A stretch of 64,000 bases of DNA from Micromonospora purpureochromogenes (GTDB taxonomy: Bacteria > Actinomycetota > Actinomycetes > Mycobacteriales > Micromonosporaceae), in the NCBI RefSeq assembly GCF_900091515.1, contig NZ_LT607410.1, positions 310,001 to 374,000 of the forward strand. Direction: 5' to 3'. Both the position numbers and the translations under genes were made by a program. The notes under the pieces are model-generated. The model was given only the letters and a program-made list of their open reading frames with translations, ran no database searches and was not told the origin of the DNA. Positions 33,527-41,187 of the stretch are shown one piece after another (the first letter of the stretch is position 1; each line of letters starts with the position of its first letter).

Positions 33527-34426
33527 GTGACCAACATCGAGCTGATCGCCGTCGTCTCCGGGGCGGCCTGCGTCGCCGGCCTGGTGCTGGCCGTGGTCGC
33601 GCTGGTCGGCACCCGGGCACCGGCCCGTTCGGTGCCGGGGGCCGGGCGCGGGCTGCGCCGGCTCTGGCTGGGCTCGGGCGCGGGCCGCCGCGCGCAGCGG
33701 GCGCACCAGGTCCGGCTGGCGGTGGCGGTGGCGGCGGGCGCGCTGGCGTTCCTGCTCACCGGGCTGCCGGTGGTGGGGCTGATCGTGGCGGTGGCCGTGC
33801 CGGGGGTGCCCTGGCTGTTCTCGGTCGGCCGGGCCGAGGAACGGGCGATCGCCCGGATCGAGGCGGTCGGCGAGTGGACCCGCCGACTGAAGGACGTCTC
33901 CGCCACCGGGCAGGGCCTCCAGCAGGCGATCATCGGCACCATCGCCACCGTCCCGCAGGAGATCCAGGAGGAGGTACGGCTGCTCGCCGCCCGCCTGCAG
34001 GCCGGCTGGACGGCCCGTACCGCGCTGCTCGCCTTCTCCGACGAGATCGGCGACCCGGTCTGCGACCAGGTGGTGGCGGCGCTGATCCTGCACCTGACCG
34101 ACCGGGGCGAGCGCCTCGGCGACGTGCTCGGCTCGATCGCCTCGGCCGCCGCCGCCGAGGTGGGCACCCGGCGCGAGGTGGAGGCCAAGCGCACCCAGCC
34201 CCGGTTCGCGGTCCGCTTCCTCACCGGGATGACCCTGGCCGTGCTGGCGTACGGGCTGCTGAACACCGAGTACGTCCGCCCGTACGGCACCGTGTTCGGG
34301 CAACTGGTGATGGCGGTGCTCAGCGCGGCCTTCGTCGGGCTGCTGATCTGGGTGCGGTCGATGAGCCAGCCCCCGCCGCCGGCCCGCTTCCTCCCCGCCC
34401 CCGACCCGGAGGAGGCGATCGCGTGA
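33527..34426 (+). CDS. tadB: Pilus inner-membrane platform protein TadB
   Basis: 299 residues from GTG 33527. Two N-terminal transmembrane helices (AVVSGAACVAGLVLAVVALV; LAVAVAAGALAFLLTGLPVV region) are followed by a cytoplasmic T2SSF domain (RIEAVGEWTRRLKDVSATGQ, AALILHLTDRGERLGDVL) and C-terminal helices. TadB and TadC form the membrane platform turned by TadA. The start lies inside the end of the second 60-bp repeat, so translation depends on that sequence. It overlaps tadC by 4 bp. Confidence 0.9.
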   Translation: MTNIELIAVVSGAACVAGLVLAVVALVGTRAPARSVPGAGRGLRRLWLGSGAGRRAQRAHQVRLAVAVAAGALAFLLTGLPVVGLIVAVAVPGVPWLFSVGRAEERAIARIEAVGEWTRRLKDVSATGQGLQQAIIGTIATVPQEIQEEVRLLAARLQAGWTARTALLAFSDEIGDPVCDQVVAALILHLTDRGERLGDVLGSIASAAAAEVGTRREVEAKRTQPRFAVRFLTGMTLAVLAYGLLNTEYVRPYGTVFGQLVMAVLSAAFVGLLIWVRSMSQPPPPARFLPAPDPEEAIA

Positions 34427-35283
34427 TCGTCAACTGGCAGCTCGCGATCGCCGTGCTCGGCGGGGCGACGGTGGGGCTGGGCCTGTTCCTGGCGGTCCGG
34501 GAGGCGTTGCCGGCCGCGCCGGCCCTCGGCCCCGCGCTGCGCCGGCTGCACCAGCCCCCGGGCACCGTCGCGCCAAACCGGGGCCTGGACTGGTTGGGCG
34601 GGTTCTCCCGCTGGCTCAGCCCCCCGCACCGACAGCTCGCGCTGATCGACAAGACCCCCGAGCAGTACGCCCTGTCGGTGCTGCTCTCCGCCCTGATCGG
34701 GTTGGCCACCCCGACCGTGCTGGGGGCGGTGCTCTTCCTCGGCGGGGTACGCCTGCCGGTGGTCGTACCGGTGCTGGGCAGCATCGGGATGGCGCTGGTC
34801 TGCGGGCTGCTCGCGCACCGCGCGGTGCTGGCGCGGGCGGATTCGGCGCGCGACGAGTTCCGCGCGGCCGTCTGCACCTACCTCGACCTGGTGGCGCTGC
34901 AGCTGTCGGCGGCGCACGGCCCGGTGCAGTCGCTGGAACGGGCGGCGGCGGTCTGCGACGGCTGGGTCTTCGACCGGATCCGCGAGGCGCTGCGGATCGC
35001 GCAGATGCAGATGCACTCGCCCTGGGACGAGCTCCAGGAGTTGGCCGAGCGGATCGGCATCCCGGAGCTGGGCGACGTCGGGGCGATCATGCGCTCCTCC
35101 GGCAGCGAGGGCGCGCAGGTCCACGAGACCCTGCGCAGTCGTGCCGACTCGCTGCGGGACCAGATCCGCACCGACAACCTGACCCGTGCCGAGGGGGTGA
35201 CCAGCCGGCTGGACATCCCCGGTTCGCTGCTGGTCTTCGTCCTGCTCGGTTTCATGCTCTACCCGTTCGTCGCCCGGCTGTAG
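34423..35283 (+). CDS. tadC: Pilus inner-membrane platform protein TadC
   Basis: 286 residues from GTG 34423 (GTGA overlap with tadB). N-terminal helix (LAIAVLGGATVGLGLFLAV), two central helices, then the T2SSF domain (DEFRAAVCTYLDLVALQLSA, SPWDELQELAERIGIPELGD) and a final helix LLVFVLLGFMLYPFVARL. Pairs with TadB under the TadA motor. Confidence 0.9.
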   Translation: MIVNWQLAIAVLGGATVGLGLFLAVREALPAAPALGPALRRLHQPPGTVAPNRGLDWLGGFSRWLSPPHRQLALIDKTPEQYALSVLLSALIGLATPTVLGAVLFLGGVRLPVVVPVLGSIGMALVCGLLAHRAVLARADSARDEFRAAVCTYLDLVALQLSAAHGPVQSLERAAAVCDGWVFDRIREALRIAQMQMHSPWDELQELAERIGIPELGDVGAIMRSSGSEGAQVHETLRSRADSLRDQIRTDNLTRAEGVTSRLDIPGSLLVFVLLGFMLYPFVARL

Positions 35284-35310
35284 GCCCCCCACCCCGACAA
35301 GGAGCACGTC

Positions 35311-35505
35311 ATGCAACTGATCGCCTACCTGCACGTCACGCTGGCCGCACGGTTGGCGGAGCTGCGCCGCGACGGGGACCGGGGCGACAGCCCGGTGCCG
35401 ACCGCGGTGATCATCTTCGGCCTGGTCGCGGCGGCGATCGCGGTCACCGGTCTGGTGATGACGCGGGCCACCGACTGGATGGACAGCGTCCCCACCGCGC
35501 CATGA
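35311..35505 (+). CDS. Flp pilin-like small membrane protein
   Basis: 64 residues from ATG 35311 after AAGGAG. A polar amphipathic N-terminus (LAARLAELRRDGDRGDSP) leads to one hydrophobic helix (TAVIIFGLVAAAIAVTGLVM) and a short tail. Size, position and topology match the major Flp pilin. The Glu five residues into the mature helix, usual in Flp and TadE, is not seen, so the processing site is uncertain and it may be a pilin-like accessory. Confidence 0.65.
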   Translation: MQLIAYLHVTLAARLAELRRDGDRGDSPVPTAVIIFGLVAAAIAVTGLVMTRATDWMDSVPTAP

Positions 35506-36035
35506 CCCCTTCGACGAGCTGGCCGGACGCACCTCGGGCCGGCCGGGCGGTCCCTGCCACCCGGCCCCGGGGCGCGTCCGGCCGTCCCCACCCCGGCCGG
35601 GTCGCGCCGGTCGTGGTGCGGCGCCTGCTGCGGGCCGCCCGGCGACGGCTCGCCGCCGGGGGTACGGACCGGGGCGCGAACCCGGTCGAGCTGGCCGTCG
35701 TCATGCCGGCGGTGCTGGTGCTGCTCTTCGCCTCGGTCCAGGTGGCCGCGTGGTTCGTCGCCCGGTCCACCGCGCTGAACGCCGCGCAGAGCGGGGTGAA
35801 CGCGCAGCGGGTGCTCCAGGCGCCGGCCGGGGCGGGCGAGGCCCGGGCCACCCGGTTCCTCGGCGCGGCCGGTGACTGGCTCGTCGGCTGGGACAGCCCC
35901 GGGCCGACCTGCGTCACCGGGCCCACCGAGGTCACCTGCACGGTCACCGGCCGGTCCCTGTCGGTCATCCCGGGCGTCAGCTTCCGGGTCCGGCAGACCG
36001 CGCACGGCACCGTCGAACGCTGGACGAACCCGTGA
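35502..36035 (+). CDS. tadE: TadE-like minor pseudopilin
   Basis: 177 residues from ATG 35502 (ATGA overlap). A long basic N-terminus precedes the TadE signature RGANPVELAVVMPAVLVLLF with Glu at the expected position after the cleavage site, then a globular outer domain with two Cys (TCVTGPTEVTCTV). Processing by the locus peptidase and entry into the pilus as a minor subunit are expected from the family. Confidence 0.85.
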   Translation: MTPSTSWPDAPRAGRAVPATRPRGASGRPHPGRVAPVVVRRLLRAARRRLAAGGTDRGANPVELAVVMPAVLVLLFASVQVAAWFVARSTALNAAQSGVNAQRVLQAPAGAGEARATRFLGAAGDWLVGWDSPGPTCVTGPTEVTCTVTGRSLSVIPGVSFRVRQTAHGTVERWTNP

Positions 36036-36508
36036 CCGCCGTCGCGGACGGCCGCACCCGGGGCTCGGTCTCCATCGAGGTCGCCGTGCTCGCCCCCGCG
36101 TTCATCGCGCTGATCGTGCTGGCTGGGGTGACCGGGCGCACCGCGATCGCCGACGAGGCGGTGGAGGCGGCCGCGCACGACGCCGCCCGGGCGGCCTCGA
36201 TCTCCCGGGACGCCGGCACCGCCCGCGACGCGGCCCGCGACGCCGTCCGCCGCCAGCTCGACTGGCGACGCCTGAACTGCGCCGGCGCGCCCCGGATGAC
36301 CTTCAGCGGCTCGGTACGTGGCCGGTCGACCAGCTTCGACGCGGCGTACCGCAGCCCGGCCGGGCAGCCGGCGAGCGTGACCGTCTCGGTGACCTGCGTG
36401 GTGTCCCACCGGGACCTGCGGCTGCCGGCACTGCCCGGGATGCCACTGCGGACCACCGCCTCGGCGACCTTCACCTCCCCGCTGGACCGCTACCGGAGCC
36501 GGGGATGA
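36032..36508 (+). CDS. Second TadE-like pseudopilin
   Basis: 158 residues from GTG 36032, overlapping tadE by 4 bp. Signature RGSVSIEVAVLAPAFIALIV again with Glu five residues in. The outer domain has helical repeats rich in Ala and Asp (DAARAASISRDAGTARDAAR) and two Cys. It is probably a paralogue of the previous gene, acting as a second minor subunit (TadF-like). Confidence 0.82.
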   Translation: MTAVADGRTRGSVSIEVAVLAPAFIALIVLAGVTGRTAIADEAVEAAAHDAARAASISRDAGTARDAARDAVRRQLDWRRLNCAGAPRMTFSGSVRGRSTSFDAAYRSPAGQPASVTVSVTCVVSHRDLRLPALPGMPLRTTASATFTSPLDRYRSRG

Positions 36509-36924
36509 CCGGCCGCGACGAGGGACGGGTGAGCCTGTTCCTGGCCGTCGCGATGACCGGCGTGCTCGCGGTCATCGGCGTCGCCTACGACGGCGCCGGC
36601 CAGCTCCGGTCGCTGCAACGCGCCGACGACCTCGCCGCCGAGGCGGCCCGCAGCGGCGGCCAGGCCGTCGACCGGGCCCGCGCCATCGAGGGCGGCCCGA
36701 AGGAGATCGACGAGGGCGACGCGCGAGCCGCCGTCCGCGACTACCTCTCGGCGGCGGGCGCGACCGGGCACTCGGTGAGTTTCCCCGTGGTCGACGGCGA
36801 GAAGCAGATCCGGGTACGCGTCACCGTCACCTACCGCCGGCACATGCTCGGCCTCTTCGGCATGGACGACACCGTCACCGTCTCGGGTGAGGCCACCGCC
36901 CGGGCGCTCACCGAGGCACCGTAG
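36505..36924 (+). CDS. TadG-like N-terminal pilus protein
   Basis: 139 residues from ATG 36505 (ATGA overlap). N-terminal helix EGRVSLFLAVAMTGVLAVIG followed by DGAGQLRSLQRADDLAAEAA, the pattern of the TadG leader region, and a small beta-rich outer domain (QIRVRVTVTYRRHMLGLFGM). It lacks the von Willebrand domain of full TadG. The stop is 15 bp before the LysM gene. Confidence 0.78.
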   Translation: MTGRDEGRVSLFLAVAMTGVLAVIGVAYDGAGQLRSLQRADDLAAEAARSGGQAVDRARAIEGGPKEIDEGDARAAVRDYLSAAGATGHSVSFPVVDGEKQIRVRVTVTYRRHMLGLFGMDDTVTVSGEATARALTEAP

Positions 36925-36939
36925 GAAGGGAAGGCCGCC

Positions 36940-38088
36940 ATGACCGCATCGCGTGGCTCCGCCGTTCGGCGGACCGGCCAGTTGCTCACCGGGTTCGGGT
37001 CGCTGGTCGTCCTGGTCGCGCTGCTGGTGGGCGCCCCGGTGGCGCTGCTCGCCTTCGCCGGCAATCCGCTGCCCGACCAACTGCCCACTCTGTCGGAGGT
37101 CGGCACGGCGCTGACCAGCCGGGACGACGGTCGGTTGTTCCTGCGGGCGCTGGCCGTCGTCGGCTGGTTCGGCTGGGCGACGTTCGCCTTCTCCGTGCTG
37201 GTGGAGCTGGCGGCGCAGGCGACGCGGCGACCCGCGCCCCGGCTGCCCGGGATGAGCCGGCAGCAGCGGGCCGCGGCGGCCCTGGTCGGATCGGTCGCGC
37301 TGATCATCGCGGCGAGCCCGGCGGCCAGCGCGGCGGCGGCCATGACGTACCCGGCGACGGCCGGCACCGGGCACCCGACGACGGGCGCGGCAGTGCCGGC
37401 GACGGGCGCGACGGTGGTCCTCGCGGCGCCGCCCGTCGGGTCGACGGGGTCGGTCCCGGAGGGCGCCGGCGCCGAGGCTGCCCGGCCGCAGCCGGCCCCG
37501 CCGGTCTACCGGGTCGCCAAGGGCGACTACCTGGGCGGGGTGGCGGAACGCTACCTGGACGACTTCGACGGCTACCGGGAGGTGGCCCGGCTCAACCGGC
37601 TGCAGGACGCCGACCGGATCCGGCCCGGGCAGCTGATCAAGCTGCCGGCGCGGGCCGAGGACGACGGCGTTCGCAGGCACGCGACCGGCCGGCTGGTGGC
37701 GGGCCCGTCGACGCCGCGCAAGCCGTCGCCGCATCCGCCGGCCGCGTCTCCGCAGCAGCCGCCGCACAGCACGCCGCTCCCCGACGAGCAGGCCGGTCCG
37801 GACACGCCGGGCGGTCAGGCGGGACCGGGCGGGACCGACGCAACGCCGGGACAGCCGGCCCCGCGGACGATGCCACCGCAGGTGGAGCGGCCGGCGGGGG
37901 CGCCTCCGGCGATGGCGGCCGGGGCGTCGCGGGCCACCGACGACGAGGGGATGAACCGGCCGCTCGCGGTCTCCGCGGTGCTCGCCGTGGCCAGCATCGT
38001 CGGCGCGCAGATCGGCGCGGTGCTCGGGCTGCGCCGCCGCCCGGCCCGGGCCGTCGCGGCCGCCCGCGCTCGCCACCGCCGCGACTGA
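36940..38088 (+). CDS. LysM-domain membrane protein at end of Tad operon
   Basis: 382 residues from ATG 36940. Two N-terminal transmembrane helices and a third near residue 110-125, then an outside LysM domain (VYRVAKGDYLGGVAERYLDD, ending IRPGQLIKLP) that binds peptidoglycan, a long Pro/Gly-rich linker, and one more helix (LAVSAVLAVASIVGAQIGAV) with an Arg-rich cytoplasmic tail. Related proteins near actinomycete Tad genes can carry a BTAD domain; none is present here. It may anchor or gate the pilus in the cell wall. Confidence 0.82.
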   Translation: MTASRGSAVRRTGQLLTGFGSLVVLVALLVGAPVALLAFAGNPLPDQLPTLSEVGTALTSRDDGRLFLRALAVVGWFGWATFAFSVLVELAAQATRRPAPRLPGMSRQQRAAAALVGSVALIIAASPAASAAAAMTYPATAGTGHPTTGAAVPATGATVVLAAPPVGSTGSVPEGAGAEAARPQPAPPVYRVAKGDYLGGVAERYLDDFDGYREVARLNRLQDADRIRPGQLIKLPARAEDDGVRRHATGRLVAGPSTPRKPSPHPPAASPQQPPHSTPLPDEQAGPDTPGGQAGPGGTDATPGQPAPRTMPPQVERPAGAPPAMAAGASRATDDEGMNRPLAVSAVLAVASIVGAQIGAVLGLRRRPARAVAAARARHRRD

Positions 38089-38139
38089 GCCGGGTACGCG
38101 CATCCGGCCGCGTGGTCCGGCCAGGTGCCCGGTGCGAGG

Positions 38140-38991
38140 TCAGGGCAGCTTGGTCTGGAGGATTCCGTCGACCACCCGGGTCGGCAGGAGCTGCTGGTCG
38201 TTCGCGGCCGGGCCGTGCACGACCTCGCCGCCGTTGAGCCGGAACGTCGAGCCGTGCCAGGGGCAGACCACGCAGGCGTGGCCCTCGATCTCCTGCACCT
38301 CGCCCTCGCCGAGCGGGCCGCTCTGGTGCGGGCAGCGTTCCAGCATCACGGTGACGTCGTCGCCGTGCCGGTAGAGGATCACCGAGACGTCGTCCACCTC
38401 GCGGGTGATCAGCTCGCGCTGCGGCAGCGTCGCCAGGTCGGCGATGGCCTTCCACTCGTCGGTCATCCGGTGCAGCTCGGAGATGCTCTGGTTGACCTGC
38501 GCACCCTGCTTGTACGCCAGGTGCCCGCCGATGTACGCCCCGGTGCTGGCCGCGCTCAGCCCCAGGTACGCCAGCGCCCGCCCCATGCCGTGCCGGCCGC
38601 GCATCCGGGCAGCGAGCGAGCCGGCGTAGAACACCAGCGCGACGGAGTTGGAGGCGGCGTGCACCAGCCCGACGCGGCGCTGGTCCCGGGCCAGGGCGGC
38701 CCAGTCGTTCAGCCCGGCGACGGCGGCCGGGAGGGCGCTCACCGTACCCAGCCCGACCAGGGTCGTCGCGGCCCGGCGCTGGCCGGGCAGCAGGTCCAGC
38801 ACGGCGGCGCTGATCCACGCACCCACCGGCACCTGCACCATCGCCGGGTGCAGCGGATGGCCCAGCCAGACCCCGTGCAGCAGGTCACGGACCCGCTGCC
38901 CGCGCAGGGTCGACTGGACGGCCCGCTGGAGCCGGTCGCCGACCGGGTCCAGCGCGGCGTTCTGCTCGATCTTGTTCATCAGCGCTCGCAC
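38140..38991 (-). CDS. Rieske iron-sulfur protein with DUF2231 membrane domain
   Basis: 283 residues. The N-terminal half has the DUF2231 pattern (GHPLHPAMVQVPVGAWISAA) with four hydrophobic helices. The C-terminal half is a Rieske domain with cluster ligands in ERCPHQSGPLGEG and CVVCPWHGSTFRL. The fusion suggests a membrane-bound electron carrier; the redox partner is unknown. It is convergent with the Tad operon and monocistronic. Confidence 0.9.
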   Translation of the reverse strand: MRALMNKIEQNAALDPVGDRLQRAVQSTLRGQRVRDLLHGVWLGHPLHPAMVQVPVGAWISAAVLDLLPGQRRAATTLVGLGTVSALPAAVAGLNDWAALARDQRRVGLVHAASNSVALVFYAGSLAARMRGRHGMGRALAYLGLSAASTGAYIGGHLAYKQGAQVNQSISELHRMTDEWKAIADLATLPQRELITREVDDVSVILYRHGDDVTVMLERCPHQSGPLGEGEVQEIEGHACVVCPWHGSTFRLNGGEVVHGPAANDQQLLPTRVVDGILQTKLP

Positions 38992-39061
38992 GTTCCCCGA
39001 CTTCCCGGCAGATGCGGTCGCAAACCGGGCGGCGGGTACGAATTCCGCCGCCCGGTCGACA

Positions 39062-40162
39062 TCAGCGCCACTCGTCGATTTCCGGGTAGAGGGTGGCGCT
39101 GCGGAAGAGCCCGTCCAGGTTGCCGCCGAGCGTGCGCAGGGTGGCCTTGTCGTGCGCGGTCATCTCCACGTAGAGCCCCTGGACCCAGTAGACCTGGAGG
39201 CTGGCGCCACCGTCGACCGACGAGCGCCGGCGGGCGGGGTGGCCGTCGATCCGGGAGTCGGGCAGGGCGATCACCTCACCCTGGGGGTACGTGAAGGGCA
39301 GCACCCGCACCACGAGCGACCAGTCCCCGTACTTCGTCCGCTTGCCGGTGCCGTAGGAGACCTCGACGTCCCAGCCGTCGTAGGCCCTCCTGGTCACCAG
39401 GTACGCCATCGGCTTCAGGCCGGCCGGGGGCGTGGCGAAGCGCACCGGCAGCCGGATCGGCCAATCCACGGCGTAGCGGATGTCGAGCGCGATCCGCCGG
39501 GCGACGGCGCGCGGGTCGCCGGCGCTCACGGGCGCGTACCGAACGATCACCTCGGCCCAGGCGCCCGGGGCGTACTCCCAGCGCAGCGCGGCGGACCGGG
39601 GCTCGACGGTGGCGTTGGTGTTCCAGCGGGCGGTCCGGCCGTTGACCAGCTCGGCCGGCTCCAGGCCGGCGGAGCCCGCCCGTCCGGCGGCCACGGCGAA
39701 GTCCCGGTCGATGCCGAGCGCGATGTCCCTGCCGGCGGGGACCATCCGCAGTTCGGCCGTCGGCGTTTCCTCGGCAGGCCGGGGCGGCATCTGCGGCGCC
39801 GAGGCGGTCAGCGCGAACTGGTCGGTTCCCGTCCGGACGGTCCGGTCGTTCATCACCGGAGGCACCCAACCGAACTCGGCGTACTGCCGGGCGGGGTCGA
39901 AGGCGGCCGGGGCGGTCGCCGGCATCGGCGCGGCGGTCGGGGACGGCGTGAGCGCGGGGGCGACCGGCGTCGGCCGGTCCGGCCGGCCGACCAGCGCCGG
40001 GGCGGCGGCCAGGACCGCGACCACCGCGAGCCCGGCGGTGGCCGTTGCGGCGATCCGCCGCCGCCGCACCTGCCGGCGCCCGTCGCGTACGGCCCGGTGC
40101 AGGTCCACGGCGGACGGCGGGAGCGGTACGTCCCGCAGCGGCGCCAGCAGCTTCTCCTCCAT
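39062..40162 (-). CDS. Membrane-anchored protein coupled to an ECF sigma factor
   Basis: 366 residues from ATG 40162; GTG 40163-40165 overlapping the sigma stop is an alternative. A short cytoplasmic part (EEKLLAPLRDVPLPPSAVDL) and basic stretch precede one transmembrane helix (IAATATAGLAVVAVLAAAPA), then an outer Pro-rich linker and a beta-rich domain of about 250 residues. Location and topology are those of an anti-sigma factor, but no zinc-binding HxxxCxxC motif is seen, so the role is inferred only from coupling. An apparent upstream extension through the riboswitch region was rejected. Confidence 0.75.
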   Translation of the reverse strand: MEEKLLAPLRDVPLPPSAVDLHRAVRDGRRQVRRRRIAATATAGLAVVAVLAAAPALVGRPDRPTPVAPALTPSPTAAPMPATAPAAFDPARQYAEFGWVPPVMNDRTVRTGTDQFALTASAPQMPPRPAEETPTAELRMVPAGRDIALGIDRDFAVAAGRAGSAGLEPAELVNGRTARWNTNATVEPRSAALRWEYAPGAWAEVIVRYAPVSAGDPRAVARRIALDIRYAVDWPIRLPVRFATPPAGLKPMAYLVTRRAYDGWDVEVSYGTGKRTKYGDWSLVVRVLPFTYPQGEVIALPDSRIDGHPARRRSSVDGGASLQVYWVQGLYVEMTAHDKATLRTLGGNLDGLFRSATLYPEIDEWR

Positions 40163-40677
40163 CACTTCCCCTCTCCGGTGATCGCGTAGGCGTCCGTGCC
40201 GAGCAGCCGGCGCAGGCTGGCCAGGCCGTGCGAAGTCTGGCTCTTGACCGTGCCGGCGGTGCAGCCGAGGGTGGCGGCCACCTCGTCCACCGGCCGGTCG
40301 TGCAGGAAGCGCAGCACCAGCACGGCCCGCTGCCGGGGCGGCACCTGGGCGAGCGCGGCGTGCAGCAGCTCCCGGTCCTCCACCGCGTCGCCGGTCGGGG
40401 CGGGGGCCGGCTCGGGTGGCGTGTCGACCAGGCGGACCCGGGACCAGAGCCGGCGCTTCTCGTCGAGGAAGACCCGGACGAGCACGGTACGCACGTACGC
40501 GTCGACGTTGTCCGCCTCGCGGGCCCGCCGCCAGCCGACGTAGAGCCGGGTGACGGCGGTCTGGACCAGATCGTCGCCGCGGTGCGCGTCCCCGGTCAGG
40601 TGGCAGGCGATCCGGCGCAGCGCCGGCAGCCGCGACGTGACGTACTCGACGTACTCCTGTTCCAGGTCCGCCCGCAT
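40162..40677 (-). CDS. ECF sigma factor, SigE-like family
   Basis: 171 residues from ATG 40677; a longer start at 40725 is possible. Region 2: YVEYVTSRLPALRRIACHLT, DDLVQTAVTRLYVGWRR, NVDAYVRTVLVRVFLDEKRR. Region 4: LAQVPPRQRAVLVLRFLHDR and VAATLGCTAGTVKSQTSHGL. This is the SigE70-type ECF group common in Streptomyces and Micromonospora. It is translationally coupled to a single-pass membrane protein and is divergent from the ribonucleotide reductase operon. Confidence 0.92.
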   Translation of the reverse strand: MRADLEQEYVEYVTSRLPALRRIACHLTGDAHRGDDLVQTAVTRLYVGWRRAREADNVDAYVRTVLVRVFLDEKRRLWSRVRLVDTPPEPAPAPTGDAVEDRELLHAALAQVPPRQRAVLVLRFLHDRPVDEVAATLGCTAGTVKSQTSHGLASLRRLLGTDAYAITGEGK

Positions 40678-40772
40678 CCACCCACCCCGTCCGTGAACAT
40701 CCACCCCGCTGACGGGGTCGGCCACCGTCCAGGTTGTACGTGGCGCAGAATTTCTCGCCGACGCGACACGCC

Positions 40773-40819
40773 CACAGCATATGGTGTGTTGGCTTTTTGC
40801 GACCCACTACATCTAGGAT
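40773..40819 (+). promoter_or_regulatory. Pair of NrdR boxes
   Basis: CACAGCATATGGTGTG (40773-40788) and CCACTACATCTAGGAT (40804-40819) resemble the NrdR consensus (ACAcwAtATmtwGTGT). Their centres are 31 bp apart, three helical turns, the spacing typical of NrdR box pairs. They lie immediately before the cobalamin riboswitch and the ribonucleotide reductase genes, so NrdR repression of this operon is likely. Confidence 0.7.
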
Positions 40820-40827
40820 CACTTTCA

Positions 40828-41041
40828 CTGCTGGTGCGACCCCCCAAGGGTCCGCCAGGCGTCGACGCCCGCCAGGCGTCGCGCCGAACAGGGAACCCGG
40901 TGCGGATCCGGGACTGCCCCGCAGCGGTGAGCGGGAACGACCGCCGTCACGAGCACTGGGCCCGACGGGGCCCGGGAAGCGACGGCCAGTAGGCGAACGC
41001 GCCGGACGCGTCTGCCCGCGAGTCCGAAGACCTGCCAGCAG
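40828..41041 (+). promoter_or_regulatory. Cobalamin riboswitch before class I ribonucleotide reductase
   Basis: Closing stem CTGCTGG (40828-40834) with CCAGCAG (41035-41041). In between are the conserved blocks GGGAACCCGGTGCGGATCCG, GGACTGCCCCGCAGCGGTGA, a GGGAAGCGACGGCCAGTAGG block and GAGTCCGAAGACCTGCC. It sits 147 bp before the alpha subunit start. In Streptomyces coelicolor a B12 riboswitch is known to switch off the class Ia reductase when B12 is available for the class II enzyme; the same logic fits here. Confidence 0.93.
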
Positions 41042-41187
41042 GGCGAGCCCACCGGGCGCGCGGACCACCTCGGGGCCTCGTGGGAGGGCCGTCGAGCCGT
41101 ACGGAGCACCGCCGGCACACCGACCGGCGGCGATCCGGCGTGCCGTCGTGCCCTCCCGCGGTCCACACCGACCACCCAGGAGAGCAC

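Noticed and set aside
31150..35532. Very long minus-strand open frame antisense to the Tad operon
   Set aside because: It is a high-GC shadow of tadZ-tadC; the plus strand has clear family motifs and overlapping gene starts.
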